Source of the DNA: Kocuria rosea subsp. polaris
Lineage (GTDB): Bacteria > Actinomycetota > Actinomycetes > Actinomycetales > Micrococcaceae
Direction of reading: 5' to 3'
Assembly: GCF_001483755.1 (NCBI RefSeq)
Contig: NZ_LQBK01000004.1
Location: 351,889-415,888 of the forward strand
Length of the DNA: 64,000 nucleotides
The translations under genes and the position numbers were made by a program. The notes under the pieces are model-generated. The model saw only the letters and a program-made list of their open reading frames with translations, was not told the DNA's origin and ran no database searches. Of this stretch, positions 9,159 to 22,284 are shown piece by piece (the first letter of the stretch is position 1; each line of letters begins with the position of its first letter).

Positions 9159-9171
9159 TTGTGACCTGCAA
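9159..9171. promoter_or_regulatory. Candidate IclR operator upstream of the O-demethylase operon
   Basis: The 13-mer TTGTGACCTGCAA lies 75 bp before the first operon gene. A related 13-mer (TTGGCAGGTGCAA) overlaps the promoter of the iclR gene at 15189; both have TTG...CAA ends and a GCAGGT core (on opposite strands). A -10-like TACATA at 9149-9154 lies just upstream. Assignment to IclR is inference from this sharing. Confidence 0.35.
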
Positions 9172-9246
9172 CACTGGCGGCGAGACCGAACGCCCTCAGC
9201 CCCGCGGCGCGCTCCCGGGCGCGTCCCGCGGAAAGGAAGTGGATCG

Positions 9247-14646
<5,400 letters not shown>

Positions 14647-14828
14647 GGGGACATGATCCCATCCCGCCGGCGACCGCTCCGCCGACGGCCGGGGACCGGG
14701 GCCGGACGGACGGGGGCGCCGGCGTTGTCGGTCCGCGATAACCGCCCTTGGCGGGCCGTCCTGCGACCCGGGACACTGGCACGGAGAGTCCCGGCCGCTG
14801 CCGGGCGTCCGCCGAGAAGGGAGCAGGG

Positions 14829-15149
14829 ATGATCTTCATCGTCGTCAAGTTCAAGGTGAAGCCGGACTGGGCCGACCGCTGGGTCGAGTTCTCGAAGGAG
14901 TTCACCGAGGCCACCCGCGCGGAGCCGGGCAACCTGTGGTTCGACTGGTCCCGCAGCGTGGAGGACCCCCACGAGTTCGTGCTCGTCGAGGCCTTCGCGG
15001 ACGACGGCGCGGGCCCGCACGTGAACAGCGAGCACTTCAAGAAGTTCACGGCGGAGGCGCCCCAGGCGCTCGTGGAGACCCCGCAGATCATCAGCGAGCA
15101 GATCTCGGCCTCGGGCTGGAACCGGATGGGCGAGATCACGGTCGAGTGA
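14829..15149 (+). CDS. Small ABM-domain monooxygenase (YgiN-like)
   Basis: A 106-aa protein that is essentially one antibiotic-biosynthesis-monooxygenase domain (MIFIVVKFKVKPDWADRWVEF, GNLWFDWSRS, HEFVLVEAFADDGAGPHV). Such dimeric ferredoxin-like proteins oxidise quinols or aromatic intermediates, or act as accessory factors, without a bound metal. An AAGGGAG site precedes the ATG by a few bases. It lies between the pabBC gene and iclR, close to the aryl demethylase operon, so a role with diphenolic products of demethylation is plausible but unproven. Confidence 0.82.
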   Translation: MIFIVVKFKVKPDWADRWVEFSKEFTEATRAEPGNLWFDWSRSVEDPHEFVLVEAFADDGAGPHVNSEHFKKFTAEAPQALVETPQIISEQISASGWNRMGEITVE

Positions 15150-15188
15150 GCGCCCGCTGACGTGCTGACCGGCCGGGCTCCCGGCCGG

Positions 15189-15217
15189 TTGGCAGGTGCA
15201 ATCCGGCACGCCAGAAT
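15189..15217 (+). promoter_or_regulatory. Promoter of iclR, leaderless type, overlapping a candidate operator
   Basis: TTGGCA (15189-15194) and CAGAAT (15212-15217) are separated by 17 bp, and the ATG of iclR begins 7 nt after the -10, implying a leaderless or nearly leaderless transcript. The -35 is embedded in the 13-mer TTGGCAGGTGCAA shared in pattern with the site at 9159, which suggests IclR autoregulation. Confidence 0.45.
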
Positions 15218-15224
15218 GTGAGGC

Positions 15225-16022
15225 ATGACCGCACGCGACACCGGCATGGCCTCCGTGCAGAAGGCCTTCGCGCTCCTGGACGTGGTCGCGGGGAACCCCC
15301 GCGGGGCCACGGCCAAGGACATCAGCACCGAGCTCGGGATGCCCCTGCCCTCCGTCTACCGGCTGCTGCGGACGCTCGTGGCCTCCGAGCACGTGGTGCA
15401 CCTCCGGGACCAGCGTCGCTACGGCCTGGGCTACAAGCTCCACGCCCTCGACGCCTCCCTGCACCAGCAGGTGGCCACGCCGGCCACGGTCCGGCGCGCG
15501 GTGGGGGAGCTGCACGCGAGTGCCGACGCCGCCGCCTACTTCGCGGTCTACCGCGGTGACGCCATCGTGGTGGCGCACGTGGTCGACTCCCCGCGCCGGC
15601 CGCGCATCACCCCCCTGGACTTCGGTTTCACGGACGCCGCCCACGCCACGGCCTTCGGCAAGATCCTGCTCTCCCGCCTGGACGAGCACGAGGTGGCCGA
15701 CTACCTCGGCCGGCACGGGATGCGCCCCCTGACGGACCGCACGCTCAGCACGCCGGAGGACCTGGGGCGCGAGCTCGGGCGGGTGCGCGCGGAGGGCATC
15801 GCCGTGGAGCGCGAGGAGTTCGTGCCCGGCGCCTCGTGCCTGGCCGCGCCCGTCGTCGACGCGGCCGGGCGCACCCTGGGCTCCGTGGCCGTGTCCCTGT
15901 CGCCCGCCGACTTCGAGCAGCGGCACCGGTCGATCGCGCCGGTCCTGCGGGACGCCGCGGACCGGGTGGGACGGGCCCTGCGCGCGGCGGAGGGCTGCCC
16001 GGCCGGGTCCGCGACCGGCTGA
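15225..16022 (+). CDS. IclR-family transcriptional regulator
   Basis: A 265-aa regulator with an N-terminal winged helix (about 9-70, MASVQKAFALLDVVAG ... MPLPSVYRLLRTL) and a C-terminal IclR effector domain (HATAFGKILLSRLDEHE, EEFVPGASCLAAPVVDAAGR). Family members typically control aromatic-compound catabolism, which fits the neighbouring aryl O-demethylase operon and ABM protein. The ATG at 15225 lacks a ribosome site and sits just after a -10-like element, pointing to leaderless translation. The effector is unknown. Confidence 0.92.
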   Translation: MTARDTGMASVQKAFALLDVVAGNPRGATAKDISTELGMPLPSVYRLLRTLVASEHVVHLRDQRRYGLGYKLHALDASLHQQVATPATVRRAVGELHASADAAAYFAVYRGDAIVVAHVVDSPRRPRITPLDFGFTDAAHATAFGKILLSRLDEHEVADYLGRHGMRPLTDRTLSTPEDLGRELGRVRAEGIAVEREEFVPGASCLAAPVVDAAGRTLGSVAVSLSPADFEQRHRSIAPVLRDAADRVGRALRAAEGCPAGSATG

Positions 16023-16044
16023 GCGGCCCTCCGCCGATCCGCAG

Positions 16045-17643
16045 TCAGAGGTGCCGGGCCGCCAGCTGCTCGGCGATGTAGTCGGCCTGCCGGGTGGCCA
16101 GGGCCACGATCGTCAGCGTCGGGTTCGCCGCGGCACCGGTCGTGAACAGCGATCCGTCCGCGACGAAGAGGTTCGGCACGTCGTGGGTCTGGCCGAACGC
16201 GTTGGTCACCCCGTCCTCGGGCCGCTCGCTCATCCGGGCCGTGCCCATGTTGTGCGTCGACGGGTAGGGCGGCGTGTGGTGCACGGAGGTCGCGCCCACG
16301 GACTCGTAGAGCAGGGACGCCTGCTGGTAGCCGTGGTTGCGCATCGCCACGTCGTTCGGGTGGTCGTCGAAGTGCACGTTGGGCACGGGCAGCCCCAGGT
16401 GGTCCGTCACGGAGGAGTTGAGGGTCACCCGGTTGCTCTCCTGCGGCATGTCCTCGCCCACCACCCACATCCCGGCGGTGTTCTCGTAGCCGTCCAGCAG
16501 GGCCGTGAACTCCGGCCCCCAGGAGCCGGGGTCCACGAAGCTGGCGAGGAAGGCGGGGCCCAGGGAGATCGTCTCCATGTAGTACCCGCCGGCGAAGCCG
16601 CGGTCGACGTCGTGCCGGGACTCGTCCGCGACGAGCCCCGCCATCGTCTCGCCCCGGTACATGTGCACCGGCCGGTCGAACTGCGCGTAGGCGGAGCCCG
16701 TGGTGTGCCGCATGTAGTTGCGGCCCAGCTGCCCGGAGGAGTTCGCGAGCCCGTCCGGGAACAGCGGGGAGCCCGAGAGCATGAGCAGCCGGGGCGTCTC
16801 GATGGCGTTGCACGCCACCGCCACGAGCCGTGCCCGCTGCCGCTGGACCTGGCCCTGCGCGTCGACGTAGAGCACGCTGTCGACGAGGCCCTTCTCCGTG
16901 TGGGTGATCTGCACGGCGTGGCAGTCCGGGCGCAGGTCGAGGTTCCCCGTGCGCAGGGCCTTGGGGATCTCCGAGACGAGCGTGGACCACTTCGAGCGGT
17001 TCTTGTCGCCCTGGAAGTTGAACCCGTCCTGGACGGACGCCGGCCGCCCGTCGTACGGCTCCGCATTGGTCCCGTACGGGCCGGTGGCGTAGTGCCGGTA
17101 GCCGAGCTTCTCGGCGCCCGCGGCGAGCACCTTGTAGTTGTTGTTCGCGGGCAGCGGCGGCCGGCCGTGGCGGTGGGTGCTGCCGATCTTCTGCTCGGCC
17201 CGGTCGTAGTACGGGGCGAGGTCCTCCAGGTCGATCGGCCAGTCCAGGAGGTTGGCGCCGTCGACGCGCCCGTAGACGCTGCGCGTGCGGAACTCGTGGG
17301 CCTTGAACCGGGGCGTGGCCCCGGACCAGTGGGTGGTGGTCCCGCCGACGGCCTTGACGATCCACGCCGGCAGGTTGGGGAAGTCCCGGGCGATTCGCCA
17401 CGAGCCCGTGGTGGTGCGCGGGTCCAGCCAGGCCATCTGGTGGAAGGCCTCCCACTCGTCGTTGACCCAGTCCGCACTGGTCAGGTGCGGCCCGGCCTCG
17501 AGGAGCACCACCTTGATGCCCTTCTCCGTCAGCTCGTGGGCGAGGGTGCCTCCGCCGGCTCCGGAGCCGATGACGACGACGGCGGAGTCGTCGTCGAGCT
17601 CGATCCGGGCGGCGCGCTGCTGGTCCTGGGGCGTGGTGGTCAT
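16045..17643 (-). CDS. GMC family FAD-dependent oxidoreductase, large subunit
   Basis: A 532-aa flavoenzyme. The Rossmann FAD motif VVVIGSGAGGGTLAHELTEK lies at about 21-40, KAVGGTTTHWSG follows, and the C-terminal GMC domain holds MGTARMSERPEDGVTNAFGQ and FVADGSLFTTGAAANPTLTI. It resembles the large subunit of membrane gluconate or sugar dehydrogenases and other sugar- or glycoside-oxidising GMC enzymes. No Tat signal is present. Its ATG overlaps the stop of the upstream small-subunit gene (ATGA), so the two are made together. No cytochrome c subunit is encoded, so the electron acceptor is unclear. The substrate, probably a sugar or polyol, is not determinable. Confidence 0.88.
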   Translation of the reverse strand: MTTTPQDQQRAARIELDDDSAVVVIGSGAGGGTLAHELTEKGIKVVLLEAGPHLTSADWVNDEWEAFHQMAWLDPRTTTGSWRIARDFPNLPAWIVKAVGGTTTHWSGATPRFKAHEFRTRSVYGRVDGANLLDWPIDLEDLAPYYDRAEQKIGSTHRHGRPPLPANNNYKVLAAGAEKLGYRHYATGPYGTNAEPYDGRPASVQDGFNFQGDKNRSKWSTLVSEIPKALRTGNLDLRPDCHAVQITHTEKGLVDSVLYVDAQGQVQRQRARLVAVACNAIETPRLLMLSGSPLFPDGLANSSGQLGRNYMRHTTGSAYAQFDRPVHMYRGETMAGLVADESRHDVDRGFAGGYYMETISLGPAFLASFVDPGSWGPEFTALLDGYENTAGMWVVGEDMPQESNRVTLNSSVTDHLGLPVPNVHFDDHPNDVAMRNHGYQQASLLYESVGATSVHHTPPYPSTHNMGTARMSERPEDGVTNAFGQTHDVPNLFVADGSLFTTGAAANPTLTIVALATRQADYIAEQLAARHL

Positions 17644-18254
17644 GCGGTCTCCCCGTGCTCGATGACGTCCGACCCCTTGAAGAGGTCGCTGAAGGGCTCG
17701 TCGGTGGTCCCGGAGGCGCCCTGCCGGTCCGGGTTCCACCCCTCCGCGGGGGCCGCGGTGGCCACCGGGTAGCCGAGGGGCCCGCACTCGGTCAGGTCCT
17801 CCTCGGCCTCCTCGACGCGCGGGTCCGGCAGCCAGTCGAGGTCGTCGAAGCCGCGGTGCAGGTAGCCGCCCTTCGAGAAGGACTCGCCCTCGTAGCCCAG
17901 GGCCTCCCAGACCTCGTGGTCGTCGTAGAGGTGCAGCACGGTGGTGCGGCGGATGAAGCCGAAGAACTCGAGGTCGGCGATCCGCTTGAGCACCTTGAGC
18001 GCGGCGTCGTCGGACAGCTCCACGAACGGCGCGTCGCTGAGCGAGTTCAGGGTCAGCAGCCCCTGGGTCAGGGCCATCCGGAACCACGTGCTGCTCTCGG
18101 CCTCGGCGGCGATCTTCTCCGTCATCCGTTCGTACGGGCCGTCGGGCAGCTGCGGGTGGGGGAACGCGACCCGGATGACGCGGGTGAGGGTGCGCTTGGC
18201 CTCGTCGGTGAGGGCGAGGGCGTTGAGAGCGGAGTACTTCGCGGGATAGACCAT
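17640..18254 (-). CDS. Gluconate 2-dehydrogenase subunit 3 family protein (small subunit)
   Basis: A 204-aa protein of the family that pairs with GMC dehydrogenases as the gamma or small subunit (FLIGHT not catalytic; it helps assemble or export the large subunit). Visible features are the helical N-terminal half (LTDEAKRTLTRVIRVAFPHP) and EFFGFIRRTTVLHLYDDHEVWEALGYEG. Unlike the classical exported systems it begins MVYPAKYSALNALALT, with no twin-arginine signal, suggesting a cytoplasmic complex. It is the first gene of the pair and overlaps the large-subunit gene by 4 bp. A CRP-like box lies 41 bp upstream of its ATG. Confidence 0.82.
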   Translation of the reverse strand: MVYPAKYSALNALALTDEAKRTLTRVIRVAFPHPQLPDGPYERMTEKIAAEAESSTWFRMALTQGLLTLNSLSDAPFVELSDDAALKVLKRIADLEFFGFIRRTTVLHLYDDHEVWEALGYEGESFSKGGYLHRGFDDLDWLPDPRVEEAEEDLTECGPLGYPVATAAPAEGWNPDRQGASGTTDEPFSDLFKGSDVIEHGETA

Positions 18255-18294
18255 GGGTCTCCTCCTCGTCGGCGGTGACGGGTGTAGTCCAGAG

Positions 18295-18310
18295 TGTGAT
18301 CGGGATCACC
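18295..18310. promoter_or_regulatory. CRP/GlxR-like binding site
   Basis: TGTGATCGGGATCACC matches the TGTGA-N6-TCACA consensus at all but the last base, with a perfect inner palindrome GTGATC-GG-GATCAC (18296-18309). It lies 41 bp upstream of the dehydrogenase small subunit and 76 bp upstream of the divergent GNAT gene, so it may place the sugar dehydrogenase under catabolite control. Confidence 0.5.
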
Positions 18311-18385
18311 GCAGCGGGCCAGACCCGTTGTCGCAGGGCGAGAATGTGGAGCCCGTGAGAGCATGGGCCCACCGAAGGAGGCCTC

Positions 18386-18823
18386 GTGATCGTCGAACGA
18401 CTGCCGGAGCACCTGCACGAGGACGCCGTGTCCCTGTGGCAGGCCGCGGGCCTGACCCGCCCCTGGAACGATCCCCGCGCGGACCTGGACCGGGCGCTCG
18501 GCAGCCCGTCCTCCACGGTCCTGGCCGCCGTCGACGACGGACGCCTGAGCGGCACCGCCATGGTCGGCCACGACGGCCACCGGGGGTGGGTGTACTACGT
18601 GGCCGTGCACCCGGCCCGCCGGGGTCAGGGGCTGGGCCGCGAGCTGATGGCCGCGGCCGAGCAGTGGGTGGCCGGCCACGGCATCCCGAAGATGCAGCTC
18701 ATGGTCCGCACCGCCAACACGGGGACCCGGGAGTTCTACGAGCGGATGGGCTACGCCGTCCAGGACACCGTGGTGCTCGGGAAGTTCTTCGACCCCGGGC
18801 GGCAGGCCCAGCAGAGCGGCTGA
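18386..18823 (+). CDS. GNAT family acetyltransferase (YpeA-like)
   Basis: A 145-aa single-domain acetyltransferase. The acetyl-CoA binding motif A appears as VHPARRGQGLGRELMAAAEQ (about 74-93), followed by motif B FYERMGYAVQDTVVLGKFF. This closely matches small YpeA-type GNAT enzymes in length and order. The GTG at 18386 follows AAGGAG by 5 nt. The acceptor, a protein N-terminus or small molecule, cannot be read from the sequence. It is followed 25 bp later by a drug exporter gene, but no functional tie is evident. Confidence 0.88.
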   Translation: MIVERLPEHLHEDAVSLWQAAGLTRPWNDPRADLDRALGSPSSTVLAAVDDGRLSGTAMVGHDGHRGWVYYVAVHPARRGQGLGRELMAAAEQWVAGHGIPKMQLMVRTANTGTREFYERMGYAVQDTVVLGKFFDPGRQAQQSG

Positions 18824-18848
18824 TCCGACGGCGAACGACCGGCCCGCG

Positions 18849-20273
18849 GTGCCACCCTCCGACGACCCCTCGCCCGAGCTGCTGTCCTGGGGGCAGCGGC
18901 GGGCCCGGTGGGTGCTGGTCGCCACCGTGCTCGGCTCCGCCCTGACGTTCATCGACACGACCGTGGTGAGCATCGCCCTGCCGGCCGTCGGGGCCGACCT
19001 GGGGGCGGGCAGCACCGGGCTGACGTGGGTGGTGAACGGGTACACGCTGACCCTAGCCGCCCTCGTGCTGCTGGGCGGCTCCCTGGGGGACCGGTACGGC
19101 CGGCGCCGGATCTTCCTGCTCGGCGTCGCCTGCTTCGCCGGGGCCTCCGCGCTGTGCGGACTGGCCCCGGACGTCACCGTGCTCGTCGCGGCGCGGGCGG
19201 TCCAGGGGATCGGCGGCGCCCTCCTGGTGCCCACCGCCCTCGCCATCCTGCAGTCCTCCTTCGCGCCGGGCCACCGTGCCCGCGCCATCGGGGCCTGGTC
19301 GGGGTTCACGGGGGTGGCCTCGGCCGTGGGCCCGTTCGCGGGCGGCTGGCTGGTCCAGACCACCTCGTGGCGGTGGGTGTTCCTGGTCAACCTCCCGGTG
19401 GCGCTCGCCGTGGTGCTGATCGCCCGCCGGCACGTCCCGGAGTCGAGGGACCCGGGAGCCTGCCCGCAGCTGGACGTGCCCGGCGCCGCGCTGCTGGTGA
19501 CGGGGCTCGGCGCGCTGACGCTCGGGCTGACGGCCGCGGCCGGTGACGGCCGGTCGCTCCCGGCCACGGGCGGGGCGCTCGCGGCCGGAGCGGGGCTGCT
19601 CGCCGCGTTCCTGCTCCGGGAGCGGCGTGCGGCGGCCCCGCTGCTGCCTCCGGCGCTGCTCGGGCAGCGCCTGTTCGTCGCGGCGAACCTCATCACCTTC
19701 GTGGTCTACGCCGGCCTGGGCGCGGTGTTCTTCGTCCTCGTCGTCGCCCTCCAGGTGGGGGCCGGGTTCCCGCCCGTGGCGGCCGGGCTGTCCCTGCTGC
19801 CCGTCACCGTCCTGATGCTGCTGCTCTCCCCGTCCGCCGGCGCCCTGGCGCACCGGACGGGTCCGCGCCTGCCCATGACGGCCGGTCCGCTGATCGCCGC
19901 GCTTGGCGTGCTCCTGCTGGGCCGGGCCGGGCCCGGGGCGCACTACCTCCTGGAGGTGCTGCTCCCGGCCGCCGTGTTCGGCGCGGGGCTGACCCTGCTG
20001 GTCACGCCGCTGACGGCCACGGTCCTCGGGGCCCTGCCCACGGAGCAGGCCGGGCTGGCCAGCGGGGTCAACAACGCCGTGGCGCGCACCGCGGGCCTGC
20101 TCGCGGTCGCGGCGATCCCGCTGGTGGGCGGGCTCGGGGAGACCGGCCTCACCGACCCGGCGCGGGTCCGCGAGGGCTTCCCCGTGGTCATGGGGGTGTG
20201 CGCGGGCCTGCTCGCGGCCGGCGGGCTGCTGTCCGCGGCGGTCCTGCGCCCCACGGCGCGGGACCGCCCGTGA
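18849..20273 (+). CDS. DHA2-type MFS multidrug exporter (EmrB/QacA family)
   Basis: A 474-aa proton-driven exporter with about 14 hydrophobic segments. Family signatures include FIDTTVVSIALPAVGADLG in helix 1 (the D-T-T-V motif), GDRYGRRR between helices 2 and 3, and the motif C region near GVASAVGPFAGGWLVQ. The GTG at 18849 gives MPPSDDPSPELLSWGQRRARW before the first helix. It may be co-transcribed with the preceding GNAT gene. Likely role: efflux of cationic or hydrophobic drugs; the actual substrate is unknown. No TetR regulator is adjacent. Confidence 0.9.
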   Translation: MPPSDDPSPELLSWGQRRARWVLVATVLGSALTFIDTTVVSIALPAVGADLGAGSTGLTWVVNGYTLTLAALVLLGGSLGDRYGRRRIFLLGVACFAGASALCGLAPDVTVLVAARAVQGIGGALLVPTALAILQSSFAPGHRARAIGAWSGFTGVASAVGPFAGGWLVQTTSWRWVFLVNLPVALAVVLIARRHVPESRDPGACPQLDVPGAALLVTGLGALTLGLTAAAGDGRSLPATGGALAAGAGLLAAFLLRERRAAAPLLPPALLGQRLFVAANLITFVVYAGLGAVFFVLVVALQVGAGFPPVAAGLSLLPVTVLMLLLSPSAGALAHRTGPRLPMTAGPLIAALGVLLLGRAGPGAHYLLEVLLPAAVFGAGLTLLVTPLTATVLGALPTEQAGLASGVNNAVARTAGLLAVAAIPLVGGLGETGLTDPARVREGFPVVMGVCAGLLAAGGLLSAAVLRPTARDRP

Positions 20274-20296
20274 CGCCTTCGCGCCGCGACACATCC

Positions 20297-20326
20297 TTGA
20301 CCGCCCGATCGGCGCGTTCCTACGCT
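20297..20326 (+). promoter_or_regulatory. Sigma-70-type promoter for the secreted peptidase gene
   Basis: TTGACC (20297-20302), an 18-bp spacer and TACGCT (20321-20326) form a good housekeeping promoter on the plus strand. The expected transcript would have a leader of roughly 160 nt before the start codon at 20497; I saw no obvious riboswitch in it. Confidence 0.5.
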
Positions 20327-20496
20327 GAAGCCCCTTGTCGCGCGGCGGTGGGGCGTGGAGACCGGGTCGGCCGGGCGCAGGGGGCGTCCGAGGCCCTGGG
20401 GGACCGCGAGGCCGCCGGCAAGGTCCTGTCGTGCGCGTCCGCGCTCGTGCTCGCGCACCGGCGTCCGGCCGGTTCGACCGAAAGCAGTGGTGAGCC

Positions 20497-22086
20497 ATGC
20501 GTCCTCCCGAGAACACCCGCGGCCCCGACGACCCCTCCGGCTCCCGCGGCCGGAGGCGCGGGCGCACCCGCCGCGCAGGCTCCGTGCTGGCGCTGGCCGT
20601 GCTCCTGGCGGCCGCCCCGGCGGGCGGGGCGGCCGGGGCGGCCACGGTCGCCGCGCCGCAGCAGGGCGTCGTCGTCACCGCGCAGGTGCCGCCCGGGCTC
20701 GAGGACTTCTACGCCCAGCAGCTCGTGTGGACCGCGTGCGGCGCGGCCGCGGAGTGCACCCGGGTGCGGGTGCCGCTGGACCACGACAACCCGGCCGCCG
20801 GGCAGATCGAGCTGGCGCTCACCCGGGTGCCGAGCACCGACCCCGCGGCCCGGCAGGGCTCCCTGCTCGTGAACTTCGGGGGCCCGGGCGGTTCCGGGAC
20901 CGCCTCGATCGAGGCGTGGGCGGCTGGGCTGGACCCGCGCGTGCGGGCCGCGTACGACGTCGTGGGCTTCGACCCGCGGGGCGTGGGCAGCTCCACCGCC
21001 GTGGAGTGCGTCGACGACGCCACGATGGACGCGATGCGTGCCGGCACCGTCGATCCCGACACCCCGGAGGGGCTGGCCCAGGCCATCGCGGCGGCCGAGC
21101 GCTTCGCCGCGGCGTGCGCCGCGAACACCGGCCCGCTCCTCGGCGAGGTCGACACGATCAGCGCCGCCAAGGACCTGGACATCCTGCGGGCGGTGCTGGG
21201 CGAGGACGAGCTCGACTACCTCGGCTACTCCTACGGCACCCTGCTCGGCGCCACGTACGCCGACCTGTTCCCCGAGCGGACGGGCCGGTTCGTGCTCGAC
21301 GCGGCCATGGACCCGTCCCTCGATGGGGCCGGGCTGACCCTCGACCAGGCCGCCGGCTTCGAACGGTCCCTCCGCGTGTACGTCGAGTCCTGTCTGCCGC
21401 TGGACGGGTGCCCGTTCGAGGGGACCGTCGACGAGGGGCTGGCGGAGATCGAGGACCTGCTCCGGCAGGTCGAGGCGCAGCCGCTGCCGACCGCCGACGG
21501 GCGGCCGCTCACCGTGGACGACGCGGTCAGCGGGCTCATCAAACCGCTCTACGATCCGCGCATCTGGTGGTTCCTGACCCAGTCCCTCGACCTGGCCACG
21601 GAGCACGGGGACGGGACGGGGCTGATGCGCCTCGCGGACATCGCCTACGGCCGCGGCCCCGACGGCACCTACGCCAACTCCTACGAGGCGAACATCGCGA
21701 TCGACTGCCTCGACCGTCCCGAGAACGACGACCCCGCCGCGATGGCGGCGCTGGACGCGCGGCTGCAGGAGGCGTCCCCGACCCTCGGCGACTGGTTCAG
21801 CCACGGGCAGGTCACCTGCGGGGCCTGGCCGCACGAACCCGTCAGCACGCCCGCCCCGATCGACGCCGCCGGTGCCGGGCCCATCCTGGTGGTCGGCACC
21901 ACGGGAGACCCGGCCACGCCCTACGCCTGGTCGCAGGCGCTGGCCGCGCAGCTCGAGGGCGGGCACCTGCTGACCCGGGTGGGCGAGGGGCACGGGGCCT
22001 ATCTGAGCGGCAACCGGTGCGTCGACGAGACGGTCACCACCTATCTCCTCGAGGGCGTGCTGCCCGCCGAGGAGCGGGTCTGCTGA
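20497..22086 (+). CDS. Secreted alpha/beta hydrolase, tripeptidyl aminopeptidase (TAP/SlpD) family
   Basis: A 529-aa exported serine hydrolase. A basic N-terminus rich in arginine precedes a hydrophobic core (SVLALAVLLAAAPAGGA), consistent with a Sec signal peptide or Tat-like export. The alpha/beta hydrolase fold shows the oxyanion-side motif NFGGPGGSG (about 126-134) and the nucleophile elbow GYSYGT with S245. A C-terminal TAP-like domain carries the Asp in GTTGDPATPY and the His in GEGHGAY. Mycobacterial and Streptomyces relatives release N-terminal tripeptides or hydrolyse esters. Paired cysteines (for example in TACGAAAEC) suggest extracytoplasmic disulfides. It stands alone behind a clear promoter. 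Confidence 0.9.
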   Translation: MRPPENTRGPDDPSGSRGRRRGRTRRAGSVLALAVLLAAAPAGGAAGAATVAAPQQGVVVTAQVPPGLEDFYAQQLVWTACGAAAECTRVRVPLDHDNPAAGQIELALTRVPSTDPAARQGSLLVNFGGPGGSGTASIEAWAAGLDPRVRAAYDVVGFDPRGVGSSTAVECVDDATMDAMRAGTVDPDTPEGLAQAIAAAERFAAACAANTGPLLGEVDTISAAKDLDILRAVLGEDELDYLGYSYGTLLGATYADLFPERTGRFVLDAAMDPSLDGAGLTLDQAAGFERSLRVYVESCLPLDGCPFEGTVDEGLAEIEDLLRQVEAQPLPTADGRPLTVDDAVSGLIKPLYDPRIWWFLTQSLDLATEHGDGTGLMRLADIAYGRGPDGTYANSYEANIAIDCLDRPENDDPAAMAALDARLQEASPTLGDWFSHGQVTCGAWPHEPVSTPAPIDAAGAGPILVVGTTGDPATPYAWSQALAAQLEGGHLLTRVGEGHGAYLSGNRCVDETVTTYLLEGVLPAEERVC

Positions 22087-22170
22087 GCCGGGGCACGCGT
22101 GGTGCGGGGGCAGAAAGCGGCCGGTACGAGATCGCCCCCGCACCGGCCCAGCCACCAGGGAAATCAGGAA

Positions 22171-22247
22171 GATCCGGCGGCTCCGGCCCATCCTACTGAG
22201 ACACGGGTCACGGATCACCACTTGATTTTCCCGGAGCCGCCAGGATC
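22171..22247. repeat. Inverted repeat in the intergenic region after the peptidase gene
   Basis: GGCGGCTCCGG (22176-22186) and its exact complement CCGGAGCCGCC (22231-22241) are flanked by GATCC / GGATC with one bulged base, giving a 16-bp stem around a 44-nt loop. It sits between two convergent genes, next to a second perfect hairpin, so it may help terminate the plus-strand transcript. Confidence 0.45.
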
Positions 22248-22252
22248 GTCAC

Positions 22253-22284
22253 ACGGGCCCGGCCCTCATCAGGGCCGGGCCCGT
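22253..22284. terminator. Perfect 14-bp hairpin at the end of the EamA gene
   Basis: ACGGGCCCGGCCCT (22253-22266), loop CATC, and its exact complement (22271-22284). The stop codon of the leftward EamA gene overlaps the start of the right arm, so the hairpin lies at the converging ends of two genes and probably acts as a bidirectional terminator. Confidence 0.6.
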
